Assembly (NCBI GenBank): GCA_036394195.1
Contig: DASWFO010000060.1
Span: forward strand, 1 to 64,000
Reading direction: 5' to 3'
Origin: DATJPD01 sp036394195
Lineage (GTDB): Bacteria; Pseudomonadota; Alphaproteobacteria; CACIAM-22H2
DNA length: 64,000 bases
Shown here: piece by piece, positions 35,516 to 44,219 of the stretch
Position numbering within the stretch: the first letter of the stretch is position 1
Layout: the number at the start of each line of letters is the position of its first letter
Notes under the pieces: generated by a model
Database searches by the model: none
Told to the model about the DNA's origin: nothing
The model's input: only the letters and a program-made list of their open reading frames with translations
Made by a program: the position numbers and the translations under genes

Positions 35516-36118
35516 ATGATATCGGGACTGCGTATTGTCGTAGCGCTCATCGTCGTGGCGGCGCTGCTGGTCGGCTGCTCGGGCGAGGTGCGGATGCGCA
35601 AGCTGACCGACACGGCGATGAACGACACCGAGCACTCGATCCGCGGCGTCGTCGTCTATCAGCCGGCGTTCTTCATCGAGCAGTCGATCAAGACCACGCT
35701 GGTCGCGAATGGCAAGCCGGCCGGCAGCTCGACCGACCGGCCGCCGGCCTGCAGCCCCACCCCATCCGAGCGGGTCGTGGCCCTCCCGGATCTGAAGAAC
35801 CCGTACGCCGTGTCCTACCATCCGGGGCTGTTCGACAAGAACACGATGGGGCTCGTGCTTACCAACAGCATGCTGCAGGCGGTGAACGCGAACCCGGCTG
35901 CAGCTAGTTCCGGCAGCGGCCAGAGCAGCCTCACCAGCGCGCTCGCGGCGTTGCCGATCCCGACGCCATTCGGCGTCATCTCGACCCCCAAAGTCGATGT
36001 GCCGGAGCCCGGGCTGCCCTACACCACCGTCCAGCAGCCCCAGACGCGCCGCTCCAACCTGCCGGCCTGCACCGACGGCCCGATGATCGTCGGCTATCGC
36101 CGCCTGGAGTTGCCGTAG
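35516..36118 (+). CDS. Predicted lipoprotein of unknown function
   Basis: A 200-aa protein with a lipoprotein signal peptide (hydrophobic run, lipobox LLVGC, Cys about residue 21). The mature part (SGEVRMRKLTDTAMND, SIRGVVVYQPAFFIEQS, NPYAVSYHPGLFDKN, LVLTNSMLQAVN) contains no motif I know; a Ser/Gly/Ala-rich stretch lies around residue 125-140, and Cys pairs may bridge. The ATG is at 35516; GGAGG stands about 14 bases upstream (cggagggcgcgcgcgg), a little far. It is between moeA and lexA on the same strand with gaps of 108 and 330 bases, so likely transcribed on its own. Confidence 0.75.
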   Translation: MISGLRIVVALIVVAALLVGCSGEVRMRKLTDTAMNDTEHSIRGVVVYQPAFFIEQSIKTTLVANGKPAGSSTDRPPACSPTPSERVVALPDLKNPYAVSYHPGLFDKNTMGLVLTNSMLQAVNANPAAASSGSGQSSLTSALAALPIPTPFGVISTPKVDVPEPGLPYTTVQQPQTRRSNLPACTDGPMIVGYRRLELP

Positions 36119-36343
36119 GGGCCGCCGCCCCCCAAAAACGCTGCAATTCTGCAATTCCGGCCTCAACCCATTGATGGGACGGTCGGAAAGAGTCGGAAAG
36201 AATTGCACCGGGCCTTTTCCGGCCGCGCAATACGCAATTCTCCTCGGCCTCAGTCCCGGAGGAACGCCCAGACAACCGGGTCTGCGCAAAAACGGTTCCC
36301 GATACCCCTGGAGGTGCTCTGCTCCGACTTATCCACAAACCAC

Positions 36344-36372
36344 TTGACGTTTCGCAGGAACCAAACTAGAAC
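36344..36372 (+). promoter_or_regulatory. lexA promoter with overlapping SOS box
   Basis: TTGACG (36344-36349) and TAGAAC (36367-36372) are spaced by 17 bases, a good sigma-70-type promoter. GAAC-N7-GAAC (36358-36361 and 36369-36372) is a perfect match to the alphaproteobacterial LexA box, and its right half lies on the -10 element. LexA bound there would block its own transcription, the expected autoregulation of the SOS response. The start codon is 77 bases further on. The rest of the 330-base gap (36119-36343) shows no gene. Confidence 0.85.
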
Positions 36373-36448
36373 ATGCGCCCGAGTTGCATATTTGTTCCTA
36401 GCTGTTGTGGGGGGCGGCCTGACAACAGCAGGATGGGGAAAGTCGAAC

Positions 36449-37213
36449 ATGCTCACCAAGAAGCAATACGAACTGCTGCTGTTCATCAACAAACGGCTGA
36501 ACGAGCAGGGCGTGTCGCCCTCGTTCGACGAGATGAAAGAAGCCCTCGGGCTGCGGTCCAAATCGGGCATTCACCGGCTGATCACCGGCCTGGAAGAGCG
36601 CGGGTTCATCCGCCGCCTGCCGCATCGCGCCCGCGCCCTCGAAATCCAGCGCCTGCCCGAGAACCTGAGCCCGGGCGCCGCACCGCCGGCGCGTGTCGCC
36701 GCCGCCCCATCGCCACTCCCGGCCGCGGCGGGCCACGGAAACGGCAACGGCAACGGCTTCCGGCCGAACGTCATCCAGGGCGATTTCCGGCCGGGCCTCG
36801 CCGGCGTCGCCGCCGCCTCGGCGCCGACGGAGGCGATCTCTCTGCCGCTCTACGGCAAGATCGCCGCCGGCCAGCCGATCGAGGCGCTCCGCGACACCAG
36901 CAACACCGTCGAGGTGCCGGCCTCCCTGCTCGGCCGCGGCGAGCATTTCGCGCTCGAAGTGGCCGGCGATTCGATGATGGATGCCGGCATTTTCGACGGC
37001 GACACGGTGCTGGTCCGTCGCGACGACGCGCCGGAGAACGGCGCCATCGTGGTGGCGCTGATCGACGACAACGAGGTGACCCTGAAGCGCCTGCGCCGCA
37101 ACAAGGGCTCGATCGCGCTCGAGCCGGCGAACAAGGCGTACGAGACGCGCATCTTCGGCCCCGACCGCGTGCGGGTTCAGGGCCGGGTCGTCGGGCTCAT
37201 CCGACGGTTCTGA
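36449..37213 (+). CDS. lexA: LexA repressor
   Basis: A 254-aa repressor of the SOS regulon. The N-terminal winged-helix domain (MLTKKQYELLLFINKRL, GLRSKSGIHRLITGL) binds DNA; a Pro/Ala/Gly/Asn-rich linker (about residues 75-125, with GNGNGNG) joins it to the S24 peptidase domain. The self-cleavage Ala-Gly is in GKIAAGQPIEA, the catalytic Ser in VAGDSMMDAGIFDGD and the Lys in EVTLKRLRR. The start at ATG 36449 is the one giving the standard N-terminus. The linker is longer than in Escherichia coli LexA, as is common in this class. An SOS box overlaps its promoter. Confidence 0.97.
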   Translation: MLTKKQYELLLFINKRLNEQGVSPSFDEMKEALGLRSKSGIHRLITGLEERGFIRRLPHRARALEIQRLPENLSPGAAPPARVAAAPSPLPAAAGHGNGNGNGFRPNVIQGDFRPGLAGVAAASAPTEAISLPLYGKIAAGQPIEALRDTSNTVEVPASLLGRGEHFALEVAGDSMMDAGIFDGDTVLVRRDDAPENGAIVVALIDDNEVTLKRLRRNKGSIALEPANKAYETRIFGPDRVRVQGRVVGLIRRF

Positions 37214-37236
37214 GCCGATCCTACTGTCTATCTCAC

Positions 37237-37258
37237 GCGGGACCAGCGCTGGTCCCGC
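37237..37258 (+). terminator. Palindrome after lexA, possible terminator
   Basis: gcgggaccagc/gctggtcccgc is a perfect 22-base palindrome 24 bases after the lexA stop. As RNA it would fold into an 8-bp GC stem with loop agcgct. The following bases are not U-rich, so termination may need Rho or be partial. Confidence 0.5.
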
Positions 37259-37354
37259 GCTCAGGTGTCCCGGTTCACCGCTTCAAAGGTGAGTTCCGTT
37301 CGCGCTGCCGCGAGCTGCTCTTTCACGAGTGCAATCCTTTTGAGTCAAAGGGCC

Positions 37355-37390
37355 CAAAAAAGACGGGCGGCGGTTCGCACCGCCGCCCGT
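37355..37390 (-). terminator. Rho-independent terminator after the Gly-rich secreted protein gene
   Basis: acgggcggcgg (37363-37373) and ccgccgcccgt (37380-37390) form a perfect 11-bp stem with a six-base loop. On the minus strand the stem is followed by TTTTTT, a standard intrinsic terminator, 40 bases beyond the stop of the minus-strand gene. Confidence 0.85.
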
Positions 37391-37430
37391 CCATCAAGCA
37401 ATCGCCAACCGCGCGCGACTGACGTTTCTA

Positions 37431-37730
37431 CTACTTTTTGCTTTTATTGGAGTCGGACGCCTTGCTGTGATCGGCGCCCTGCGTGCTCATGCGGTCTTGC
37501 GCCCGGGCCTGTCCCTTATCGCGATCGGGCGAATTGGGACCGTTGCTATTCGAAACGCCGGGGCTGCTGACATGAGGTGCAGAATTGCCACCCATTCCGC
37601 CGGCGCCGCCGCCGCCACCGCCGCGGCCTTGCGCCATGCTCGGAGCGGCGCCCATGACGGCCAGCGCCGCCGCCAGCGAACACACCCCGGCCATGACGCG
37701 GATAGACTTCCTGTCTGGAATCCTTCGCAT
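37431..37730 (-). CDS. Small Gly-rich exported protein
   Basis: A 99-aa protein with a Sec signal peptide (about residues 1-34, ending SMAQG). The mature part is low complexity: a glycine run (GGGGGGAGGMGGN), a Ser/Asn/Pro segment, and a hydrophilic Asp/Lys/Ser tail ending SNKSKK. No domain is recognisable. GAGGAGA eight bases before ATG and a strong terminator after the stop show that it is a real, separately ended gene. It lies 135 bases downstream of comEC on the same strand. Confidence 0.75.
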   Translation of the reverse strand: MRRIPDRKSIRVMAGVCSLAAALAVMGAAPSMAQGRGGGGGGAGGMGGNSAPHVSSPGVSNSNGPNSPDRDKGQARAQDRMSTQGADHSKASDSNKSKK

Positions 37731-37865
37731 AAACCCATTCTCCTCTTCTGAGTGGCGCTGCGTTTACCAACGCAGTCGGTAGAGAACGGCCTAAAGAGCG
37801 TTAGTTGTCGTGACAAAGATGGGTCAGCGCGTGACATTTCGAGGACGCCCTCTCGGTTTTTGATC

Positions 37866-40043
37866 TCAGTCGCCGGCCCTGACCTCGTCCGGCCGCGGTC
37901 CTTCGGCCGCCCTGCGGGGCGACGGCAGGCCGGGGACCCAGGGACGCTCGCCCCGCGCCGCGCGCACGCTTTCCACCCGCGTCCCCGACGGATCTAGCCA
38001 GATCGCATGCCCGCCGTCGCGCCACACCGAGAAGCGGTCGACGACGACCTGCGCCGACGGACAGGCGCGCCGCACCGGCACGGTCGCCACGACGACGCTC
38101 GCGGCCAAACAGTCTTCGGCCAAGGCCGCCGGATCGCGCACCAGCGCCACCACCTGACCGCGCACCCTGTAGATGCAGCCGAGCGGATCGCAGGTGAGCG
38201 CGCCGTCGCCGCTGGTTCCGGCACTCGGCCACGGCTCGGCCTGATCCTGCCCGGCACGGCGCAGCCAGGTTTCGCGGGTGAGCTTCGAGGCGCGCTGCGC
38301 CGAGACCTCGAGGAGACCGTCCGCGCCGCGCACGGCGAGCAGCTTGGCGTCGCCCGAAATCAGGACATCCGGGCTGCGCTCCAGCGCAATCGAGCTCAAC
38401 CCGAGCAGCACGATGGGCAGTCCGGCGACGCGCCAGCGCGTCTTCCATAGGCAAAGCCACAGCCCGCCCAGGCTCGTCATGGCGAGGCCCCAGACCGGCA
38501 TGGCCGGGAATAGCGCCACCGCACCGTTCCATCCGGCCACCTCGCGCCCGATCACCAGAATGAGGTCGCAGCCCCAGCCGAGCGGCACCAGGGCCAGCCG
38601 CTCGAGCCCGAACGGGAACAGCAAGAAGGCCAGGACCGCCCACGGCATCACCCACACGCTGGTGAGCGGCACGGCCAGCAGATTGGCGGCCAGCCCGTAG
38701 AGCGTGAAGCGGTTGAAGTGATAGAGCGCGTACGGCGCCGATGCGAAGCCGGCGATGATCGTGGTGAGGCACACGGCACTGAGCTCGAGCGCCGCGCGCC
38801 GCATCAGCCCAGCGCCGACCCGCCACGCCGTGAACTGACGCCGCATCGCCTCCCACACGGCGATCAGCGCCACGACGGCGGCGAACGACATCTGGAAGCT
38901 CGGACCGAGCAGGCTCTCGGGGAGCAGCAGCAGCACGGCGAAGGCGGCCCAGGCGATCAGCCGCATGGAGATCGCGGTGCGGTCGATCAGGATCGCGAAC
39001 AGCACGATGCTGGTCATCAGCCAGGAGCGCTGGGTCGGCACGCCGGGGCTGGCGAACAGCATGTAGAACGTGATCGCCAGGAACGCCGCCACCGCCGACC
39101 ATTTCTTGATCGGATAGCGCAGCGCCACGTGCGGGATCAGCGCCAGACCGCGGCGGATCGCGAAGAACACGATGCCGGCGACCAGGCTGATATGCAGACC
39201 CGAGATCGACAGCAGGTGGGCGAGGCCGGAATCGCGCATCCAGGCCATCGCCTCGGGCGGGATGGCGCCTTGCTCGCCGGTCAGCAGCGCCGCCGCCACG
39301 GGCCCCGCGGGCCCGGGGATCACCGCCAAGGTCCGCTCGACCACCGTCTGGCGCGCCGCGTTCAGCCGCAAGGTCCAGCCGTAGTCGTCGGGATCCGCCC
39401 GGCCGCGGCGCTGAATCTCGCCGGCGGTGAACCCGACGCCGCCGAGCCGCGCGAACCACGCATCGCGCTGGAAGTCGTAAGCACCCGGAGCCGCCGGTGC
39501 CGGCGGCGGCAGAAGGACGGCGCGCAGGCTCACCAGATCGCCGGGAACGAGATGCTGCTCGGGGGCCCGGCGCACCACCAGCCGCACCTGGGCGGGCGTG
39601 CGGTCCGCCGCGAGGCCCGCGATATGCAGGCGATCGATCATGATGCGCCGGCCTTCCGGCCGCACCTCAACCGCGGCGATGCGGCCCTCGATGTCGGCCG
39701 GCCCGATGCGTTTTTCGATCATGGGCGCCGCCACAAGACGGCTTCGGAGCTGGGCGACGCTCAGGCCGAGGCCCATGGCGGCCACGGCGATTCCGACGAT
39801 CACTGCCAGGGCCGACCGGCGGCCGAGGGCGGCCAGCAGACCGGCGGCGATGGCGATCGCCGGGCCGAGCCACATCGCCGGCTCGCGCGGCAAGGCGAAA
39901 TAGACCCCGATGCCGGTCCCGAACGCGACCGGCAGCCACAACGCCAGCCGCTCGCGCTCGGCGGCGAGCCTGTCGGCGAGGGTTGCCCCCAGCCGGCCGA
40001 CCAGACCGGCGGCCGGGCCGGTTCCCGCCGCCGCGTCGCTCAC
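37866..40043 (-). CDS. comEC: ComEC/Rec2-type competence protein
   Basis: A 725-aa multi-pass protein. The N-terminal soluble OB-like part (about 80-200, including LHIAGLAADRTPAQVRLVV) is followed by the competence membrane domain with LLTGEQGAIPPEAMAWMRDS, SGLAHLLSISGLHISLVAG and FASPGVPTQRSWLMTS. The C-terminal region takes the place of the metallo-beta-lactamase-like domain but I do not see the HxHxDH zinc motif, so it is a degenerate version, as in many alphaproteobacteria. ComEC is the channel for single-stranded DNA uptake. It is divergent from gltX. Confidence 0.94.
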   Translation of the reverse strand: MSDAAAGTGPAAGLVGRLGATLADRLAAERERLALWLPVAFGTGIGVYFALPREPAMWLGPAIAIAAGLLAALGRRSALAVIVGIAVAAMGLGLSVAQLRSRLVAAPMIEKRIGPADIEGRIAAVEVRPEGRRIMIDRLHIAGLAADRTPAQVRLVVRRAPEQHLVPGDLVSLRAVLLPPPAPAAPGAYDFQRDAWFARLGGVGFTAGEIQRRGRADPDDYGWTLRLNAARQTVVERTLAVIPGPAGPVAAALLTGEQGAIPPEAMAWMRDSGLAHLLSISGLHISLVAGIVFFAIRRGLALIPHVALRYPIKKWSAVAAFLAITFYMLFASPGVPTQRSWLMTSIVLFAILIDRTAISMRLIAWAAFAVLLLLPESLLGPSFQMSFAAVVALIAVWEAMRRQFTAWRVGAGLMRRAALELSAVCLTTIIAGFASAPYALYHFNRFTLYGLAANLLAVPLTSVWVMPWAVLAFLLFPFGLERLALVPLGWGCDLILVIGREVAGWNGAVALFPAMPVWGLAMTSLGGLWLCLWKTRWRVAGLPIVLLGLSSIALERSPDVLISGDAKLLAVRGADGLLEVSAQRASKLTRETWLRRAGQDQAEPWPSAGTSGDGALTCDPLGCIYRVRGQVVALVRDPAALAEDCLAASVVVATVPVRRACPSAQVVVDRFSVWRDGGHAIWLDPSGTRVESVRAARGERPWVPGLPSPRRAAEGPRPDEVRAGD

Positions 40044-40095
40044 GATCTCGTCCCGCTGACAGCCATGGCGGATATGTTATACCCACCTCACCCTC

Positions 40096-40197
40096 CCGTC
40101 GCTTGCGCGACGGGCCCTCGTTGTAAGCCACCCTCTCTCGTATCGTCACGCATCCGCGTGCCGATACGGCCTCTCCCCACTACGTGCGGAGAGGGGC
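40096..40197. repeat. Three consecutive hairpins between comEC and gltX
   Basis: ccgtcgc/gcgacgg (40096-40113), cgtatcgtcacgc/gcgtgccgatacg (40139-40168, one mismatch) and gcctctcc/ggagaggg (40169-40195) stand in a row in the 200-base gap between two divergent genes. They have no U-runs. The wording is like interspersed repeats common between alphaproteobacterial genes and fills the space where the comEC and gltX promoters should be. Confidence 0.55.
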
Positions 40198-40243
40198 TAA
40201 GCGGGCGGAGAGGGTCAATCTCGCTCGGAAGCTTCGCACTCCC

Positions 40244-41653
40244 ATGTCCATCGTCTGCCGTTTCGCGCCCTCGCCCACCGGATTCCTCCATATCGGCGGC
40301 GCCCGCACCGCGCTGTTCAACTGGCTGTTCGCGCGTCACCACGGCGGTGAGTTCCGCCTGCGCATCGAGGACACCGACCGCGCGCGCTCGACGCCCGAGG
40401 CGGTGGAGGCGATCCTCGACGGCCTCAAATGGCTGGGGCTCGATTGGGACGGCGAGGTCGTCTACCAGTTCCAGCGCGCCGAGCGCCACGCCGAGGTCGC
40501 CCGCAAGCTGCTCGCCGAAGGCAAGGCATATCATTGCTATGCCACGCCGCAGGAGCTCGACGAGATGCGCGCCAAGGCCAAGGCCGAGGGGCGGTCGATG
40601 CGTTACGACGGGCGTTGGCGCGACCGCGATCCCAAGGAGGCGCCGCCCGGCATCAGGCCGGTGATCCGGCTCAAGGCCCAGCAGACCGGCCAGACCGTGA
40701 TCAAGGACCTCGTCCAAGGCGACGTGGTGATCGGCAACGACCAGCTCGACGACATGGTCCTGCTGCGCGCCGACGGCACGCCGGTCTACATGCTCTCGGT
40801 CGTGGTCGACGATCACGACATGGGGGTGACGCACGTCATCCGCGGCGACGATCACCTCAACAACGCGGCGCGCCAGATGCAGCTGATCGAGGCGCTCGGC
40901 TGGCCGGTGCCGACCTACGCCCACATCCCGCTGATCCACGGCCCGGACGGCGCCAAGCTCTCCAAGCGTCACGGTGCCTTGGGCGTCGAGGCCTATCGCG
41001 AGATGGGCTATCTGCCCGAGGCGCTGCGCAACTATCTGCTCCGGCTCGGCTGGAGCCACGGCGACGAGGAGATCATCCCGACCCAGAAGGCGATCGAGTG
41101 GTTCGACCTCGACGCGGTCGGCCGGTCGGCCGCGCGCTTCGACTTCGCGAAACTCGCCAACCTCAACGGCCACTATATCCGCGAAACCGACGACGAGCGG
41201 CTGCTCGGCCTGGTCCTGCCGCGCATCGAGGCCATGCTCGGCGGCCCGGTGGACGCCACGCGCCGCGAGCGGCTGCGCCGCGGCATGCCCGGCCTGAAGC
41301 AGCGCGCCAAGACCCTGGTCGAGCTCGCCGAGATCGGCGTGTTCTACGTCCGGCCGCGACCGCTGCCCCTCGCCGAGCCGGCCCGCAAGCTGCTCGGCCC
41401 GGAGGCGCGGGAACGCTTGGACCGCCTCATGAAGGTTCTGGACGGCCAGGCGGACTGGCAGGCCGCTGCGATCGAAGCCGCGGTGCGCGCGGCGGCGACC
41501 GCGGCCGGCGCCAAGCTCGGCGATCTCGCCCAGCCGCTGCGGGCGGCGGTCACCGGACAGGCCGCCTCGCCGCCGATCTTCGAGGTCATGGAGGTGCTCG
41601 GCCGCGACGAGACGCTGGGCCGTCTCGGCGACGCGTTGGCCGCAGCGGGGTGA
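40244..41653 (+). CDS. gltX: Glutamate--tRNA ligase
   Basis: A 469-aa class I aminoacyl-tRNA synthetase. The HIGH-type motif is FAPSPTGFLHIGGARTALFN (residues 6-25, key residues HIGG) and the KMSKS-type motif is KLSKRHGA; TDRARSTPEAVEAILDGL and IRGDDHLNNAARQ are also typical. The start ATG 40244 gives the standard N-terminus; the frame is open 20 codons earlier inside repeat DNA. Many alphaproteobacteria have two GltX types, one charging tRNA-Gln as well; only one is in the window. Confidence 0.97.
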   Translation: MSIVCRFAPSPTGFLHIGGARTALFNWLFARHHGGEFRLRIEDTDRARSTPEAVEAILDGLKWLGLDWDGEVVYQFQRAERHAEVARKLLAEGKAYHCYATPQELDEMRAKAKAEGRSMRYDGRWRDRDPKEAPPGIRPVIRLKAQQTGQTVIKDLVQGDVVIGNDQLDDMVLLRADGTPVYMLSVVVDDHDMGVTHVIRGDDHLNNAARQMQLIEALGWPVPTYAHIPLIHGPDGAKLSKRHGALGVEAYREMGYLPEALRNYLLRLGWSHGDEEIIPTQKAIEWFDLDAVGRSAARFDFAKLANLNGHYIRETDDERLLGLVLPRIEAMLGGPVDATRRERLRRGMPGLKQRAKTLVELAEIGVFYVRPRPLPLAEPARKLLGPEARERLDRLMKVLDGQADWQAAAIEAAVRAAATAAGAKLGDLAQPLRAAVTGQAASPPIFEVMEVLGRDETLGRLGDALAAAG

Positions 41654-41728
41654 GCGGGTTCAACAGAACCAAGGCCTTGGGCCGACGTTCACGCGGCCGG
41701 CGGGCTTAACTTTTCGCAATGCAGCGAA

Positions 41729-41757
41729 TTGCCTTAATGCTTGTAACACCCTATGTT
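41729..41757 (+). promoter_or_regulatory. Sigma-70-like promoter of gltA
   Basis: TTGCCT (41729-41734) and TATGTT (41752-41757) are separated by 17 bases in an AT-richer stretch between gltX and gltA. The gltA start codon is 44 bases beyond the -10 element. Match is moderate, and there is no experimental support. Confidence 0.5.
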
Positions 41758-41801
41758 TCGGCCATCTCCCCTCTCCCGCCCGGCCAGCAAGGATGAACCC
41801 C

Positions 41802-43118
41802 ATGGCGCAGAGCAAACCTCTTCCGAATGAATCGGTCACGCTGATCGACACGCCGTCCGGCAAGAAATTCGACTTCCCGCTCATCCCGGGCACGGTCGGG
41901 CCGAAGGTGATCGACGTCCGCAAGCTTTACGGCACCACCGGCTATTTCACCTACGACCCCGGCTACACCTCGACCGGCAGCTGCCAGTCGAAGATCACCT
42001 ATATCGACGGCGAAGCCGGCGTGCTCATGCACCGCGGCTACACCATCGAGGAGCTCGCCGAGCACAGCGACTTCATGGAGGTCTGCTACCTGCTGCTCAA
42101 GGGCGAGCTGCCCAACGCCGCCGAGAAGAAGAAATTCACCCGCGACATCACCCTGCACACGATGGTGCACGAGCAGATTCCGCGCTTCCTCTCGGGGTTC
42201 CGGCGCGACGCGCACCCGATGGCGGTGATGTGCGGCGTGGTCGGCGCGCTCTCGGCCTTCTATCACGACAGCACCGACATCAACGACGCGCATCAGCGCA
42301 TGGTCGCGTCCTATCGCCTGATCGCCAAGATGCCGACCATCGCGGGCATGGCCTACAAATATTCGATCGGTCAGCCGTTCATCTATCCGCGCAACGACCT
42401 CGAATACGCGGCGAACTTCCTGAACATGATGTTCGCGGTCCCCTGCGAGCCGTACAAGGTGAATCCGGTGCTCGCCAAGGCGATGGACCGCATCCTGATC
42501 CTGCACGCCGACCACGAACAGAACGCCTCGACGTCGACCGTGCGCATGGCCGGATCGTCGGGCGCCAACCCGTTCGCCTGCATCGCCGCCGGCATCGCCT
42601 CGCTGTGGGGGCCCGCGCATGGCGGCGCCAATGAGGCCGTGCTGAAGATGCTGAACCAGATCGGCCGCAAGGAGAACATCAAGGAGTTCCTGCAGCGCGC
42701 CAAGGATCCGAACGACAATTTCCGTCTGATGGGATTCGGCCACCGCGTCTACAAGAACTACGATCCGCGCGCGGCGGTGCTGCGCAAGAGCTGCCACGAG
42801 GTGCTGGACGAGCTCGGCATCCGCGACGAGCCGCTGCTCGATCTCGCCATGGAGCTGGAGAAGATCGCGCTCCACGACGACTACTTCGTCTCTCGGAAGC
42901 TGTTCCCGAACGTCGACTTTTATTCGGGCATCATCCTCAAGGCGATGAACATCCCGGTGTCGATGTTCACCGTGCTCTTTGCGGTGGCTCGGACGGTCGG
43001 CTGGGTCGCGCAGTGGAACGAGATGATCGAGGATCCGGAGCAGAAGATCGGGCGGCCGCGCCAGCTCTACACCGGCTATCCGAAACGTCCGTACGTGCCG
43101 CTGGACAAGCGTGGCTGA
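41802..43118 (+). CDS. gltA: Citrate synthase
   Basis: A 438-aa type II citrate synthase, first enzyme of the citric acid cycle. Active-site regions: LHADHEQNASTSTVRMAGSS, WGPAHGGANEAVLKML, and GFGHRVYKNYDPRA with catalytic His and Arg; the Asp lies in PNVDFYSGI. AAGGA stands about 9 bases before ATG 41802; an earlier ATG at 41793 is too close to it. It is followed by an overlapping 70-codon gene. Confidence 0.98.
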   Translation: MAQSKPLPNESVTLIDTPSGKKFDFPLIPGTVGPKVIDVRKLYGTTGYFTYDPGYTSTGSCQSKITYIDGEAGVLMHRGYTIEELAEHSDFMEVCYLLLKGELPNAAEKKKFTRDITLHTMVHEQIPRFLSGFRRDAHPMAVMCGVVGALSAFYHDSTDINDAHQRMVASYRLIAKMPTIAGMAYKYSIGQPFIYPRNDLEYAANFLNMMFAVPCEPYKVNPVLAKAMDRILILHADHEQNASTSTVRMAGSSGANPFACIAAGIASLWGPAHGGANEAVLKMLNQIGRKENIKEFLQRAKDPNDNFRLMGFGHRVYKNYDPRAAVLRKSCHEVLDELGIRDEPLLDLAMELEKIALHDDYFVSRKLFPNVDFYSGIILKAMNIPVSMFTVLFAVARTVGWVAQWNEMIEDPEQKIGRPRQLYTGYPKRPYVPLDKRG

Positions 43119-43323
43119 GGGAAAGCCCAAACCGACCGGCTCGACCGCGGGGGCGACCCCGCCCCCGCCGACCGCGCCCGATCTCGCGCCGGCGCGCCGG
43201 CGCGTCCTCGCGGCGCCGGCGAACGACAACAGGCTCAGCCCGCTCCACCGCCTGCTGCGCGCCGCGGCGTTCGTCGCCATCGGCGCGGCCCTCGCCTGGG
43301 TGATGCACTACGTGCTGGGGTAA
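43111..43323 (+). CDS. Small single-pass membrane protein after gltA
   Basis: A 70-aa protein starting with GTG inside the end of gltA (8-base overlap). The first half is Pro/Ala/Arg-rich and hydrophilic; the end is a membrane segment (about residues 49-69, AFVAIGAALAWVMHYVLG). The tight overlap suggests translation from the gltA message. I do not recognise a family. It could also be a chance frame, but the composition shift from soluble to membrane argues for a gene. Confidence 0.5.
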   Translation: MAEGKPKPTGSTAGATPPPPTAPDLAPARRRVLAAPANDNRLSPLHRLLRAAAFVAIGAALAWVMHYVLG

Positions 43324-43329
43324 GCGGCC

Positions 43330-43549
43330 CAGGCGGAATGCGGAATCCCTGACGAGGGTCCACGAAGTACGGACGGTAACGCCGGTATCCGAGCTGCTCA
43401 TACAGGCGCACCAGATTCGGGCTGCAGCAGATGATATCAATCCGCGTGCCGCGGTCGCGCGATTGGCGGTAGCAATGCTGGACAAGGTGAAAGAGCGCCG
43501 CGGAACTGCGATAGGCGGGCAACACGAATAGCCGACCGCAGAAGGCAAA
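43330..43549 (-). pseudogene. Fragment of a GNAT-type acetyltransferase
   Basis: The minus-strand reading from 43549 gives about 65 residues: LFVLPAYRSSAALFHLVQ, then RGTRIDIICCSPNLVRLYEQ, LGYRRYRPYFVDP and GFRIP. The motif of a helix-strand ending in 'LVRLYEQLGYRRY' is that of the C-terminal half of a GNAT N-acyltransferase. A stop codon (TAA at 43552-43550) stands directly before it and there is no start codon in a sensible place, so the N-terminal half is gone. A remnant next to the AraC fragment. Confidence 0.6.
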
Positions 43550-43619
43550 TTACTCCTCGGGATATGCCGGAACCGATCCACGCTGTAGCTGTGCGCCACG
43601 AAGGGCGTCAGCTTGTCCG

Positions 43620-44009
43620 CGCCGTACACAGGAAATCGGCGCGCGTACGACGCTGTCACCAGAAGAGCGCCAAGCGGTGCTGGAGGCGCGGGAGCGGCTC
43701 ATCGCCGACATGCGCCACCCACCGACGGCGGGTGAACTGGCGACGTCAGTCGGCTTGAGCGAAAAGCGCCTGAACGCCGGCTTTCGCATCGAGTTCGGCG
43801 CGACCGTTTTCGAGGTGCTCCGGAACGAGAGATTGGAGCACGCGCGCGTCGCGATCGAGACCGGGTACGTCACTTTGAAGCACGTCGCGTTCCGTGTCGG
43901 TTACAATTACGTCAACAACTTCATCCATGCTTTCACCACGCGGTACGGTTCCCCGCCGCGACGTTATGCGGAGCGCCACAAGCGAGAAACGCACGCCGGA
44001 CGCGGTTGA
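43620..44009 (+). pseudogene. N-terminally truncated AraC-family regulator
   Basis: The frame encodes only the C-terminal AraC DNA-binding domain: LSPEERQAVLEARERLIADM, PPTAGELATSVGLSEKRLN (first helix-turn-helix), FGATVFEVLRNERLEHAR, then HVAFRVGYNYVNNFIHAF and a final GSPPRRY. This is about 110-130 residues instead of the usual 280-320, and no effector domain is found upstream in any frame. GTG at 43677 could allow a 110-aa product, so a free-standing DNA-binding protein is possible, but decay is more likely given the GNAT fragment beside it. Confidence 0.7.
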
Positions 44010-44219
44010 GCCGCGTTTAGTCTCGGTCCGCTGGTCGTCATCTCTGGGACGTCTTCGGTCCGGAAGCCTGTGTCGCCGCAGATGTGCCGATAAGCGGCAT
44101 CGGACCTTGGCTGTCGGCTGTCAGCCCGCAGCTTAAGAGAAAAACTCTCGCAAAAGAGCTGCAAAACGGTCCGAAAGCCAACCATCCGGTAATTTCTCAC
44201 CTGTATGATGATCGGCTCA

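Noticed and set aside
33983..36289. A 768-codon minus-strand open frame across moaC, moeA and the lipoprotein gene
   Set aside because: Spans several genes with clear motifs on the plus strand; the translation is a low-complexity Arg/Gly/Ala shadow.
44010..44219. Possible structured RNA between the AraC fragment and the small gene
   Set aside because: Only short imperfect pairings are visible, with no strong stem or terminator.
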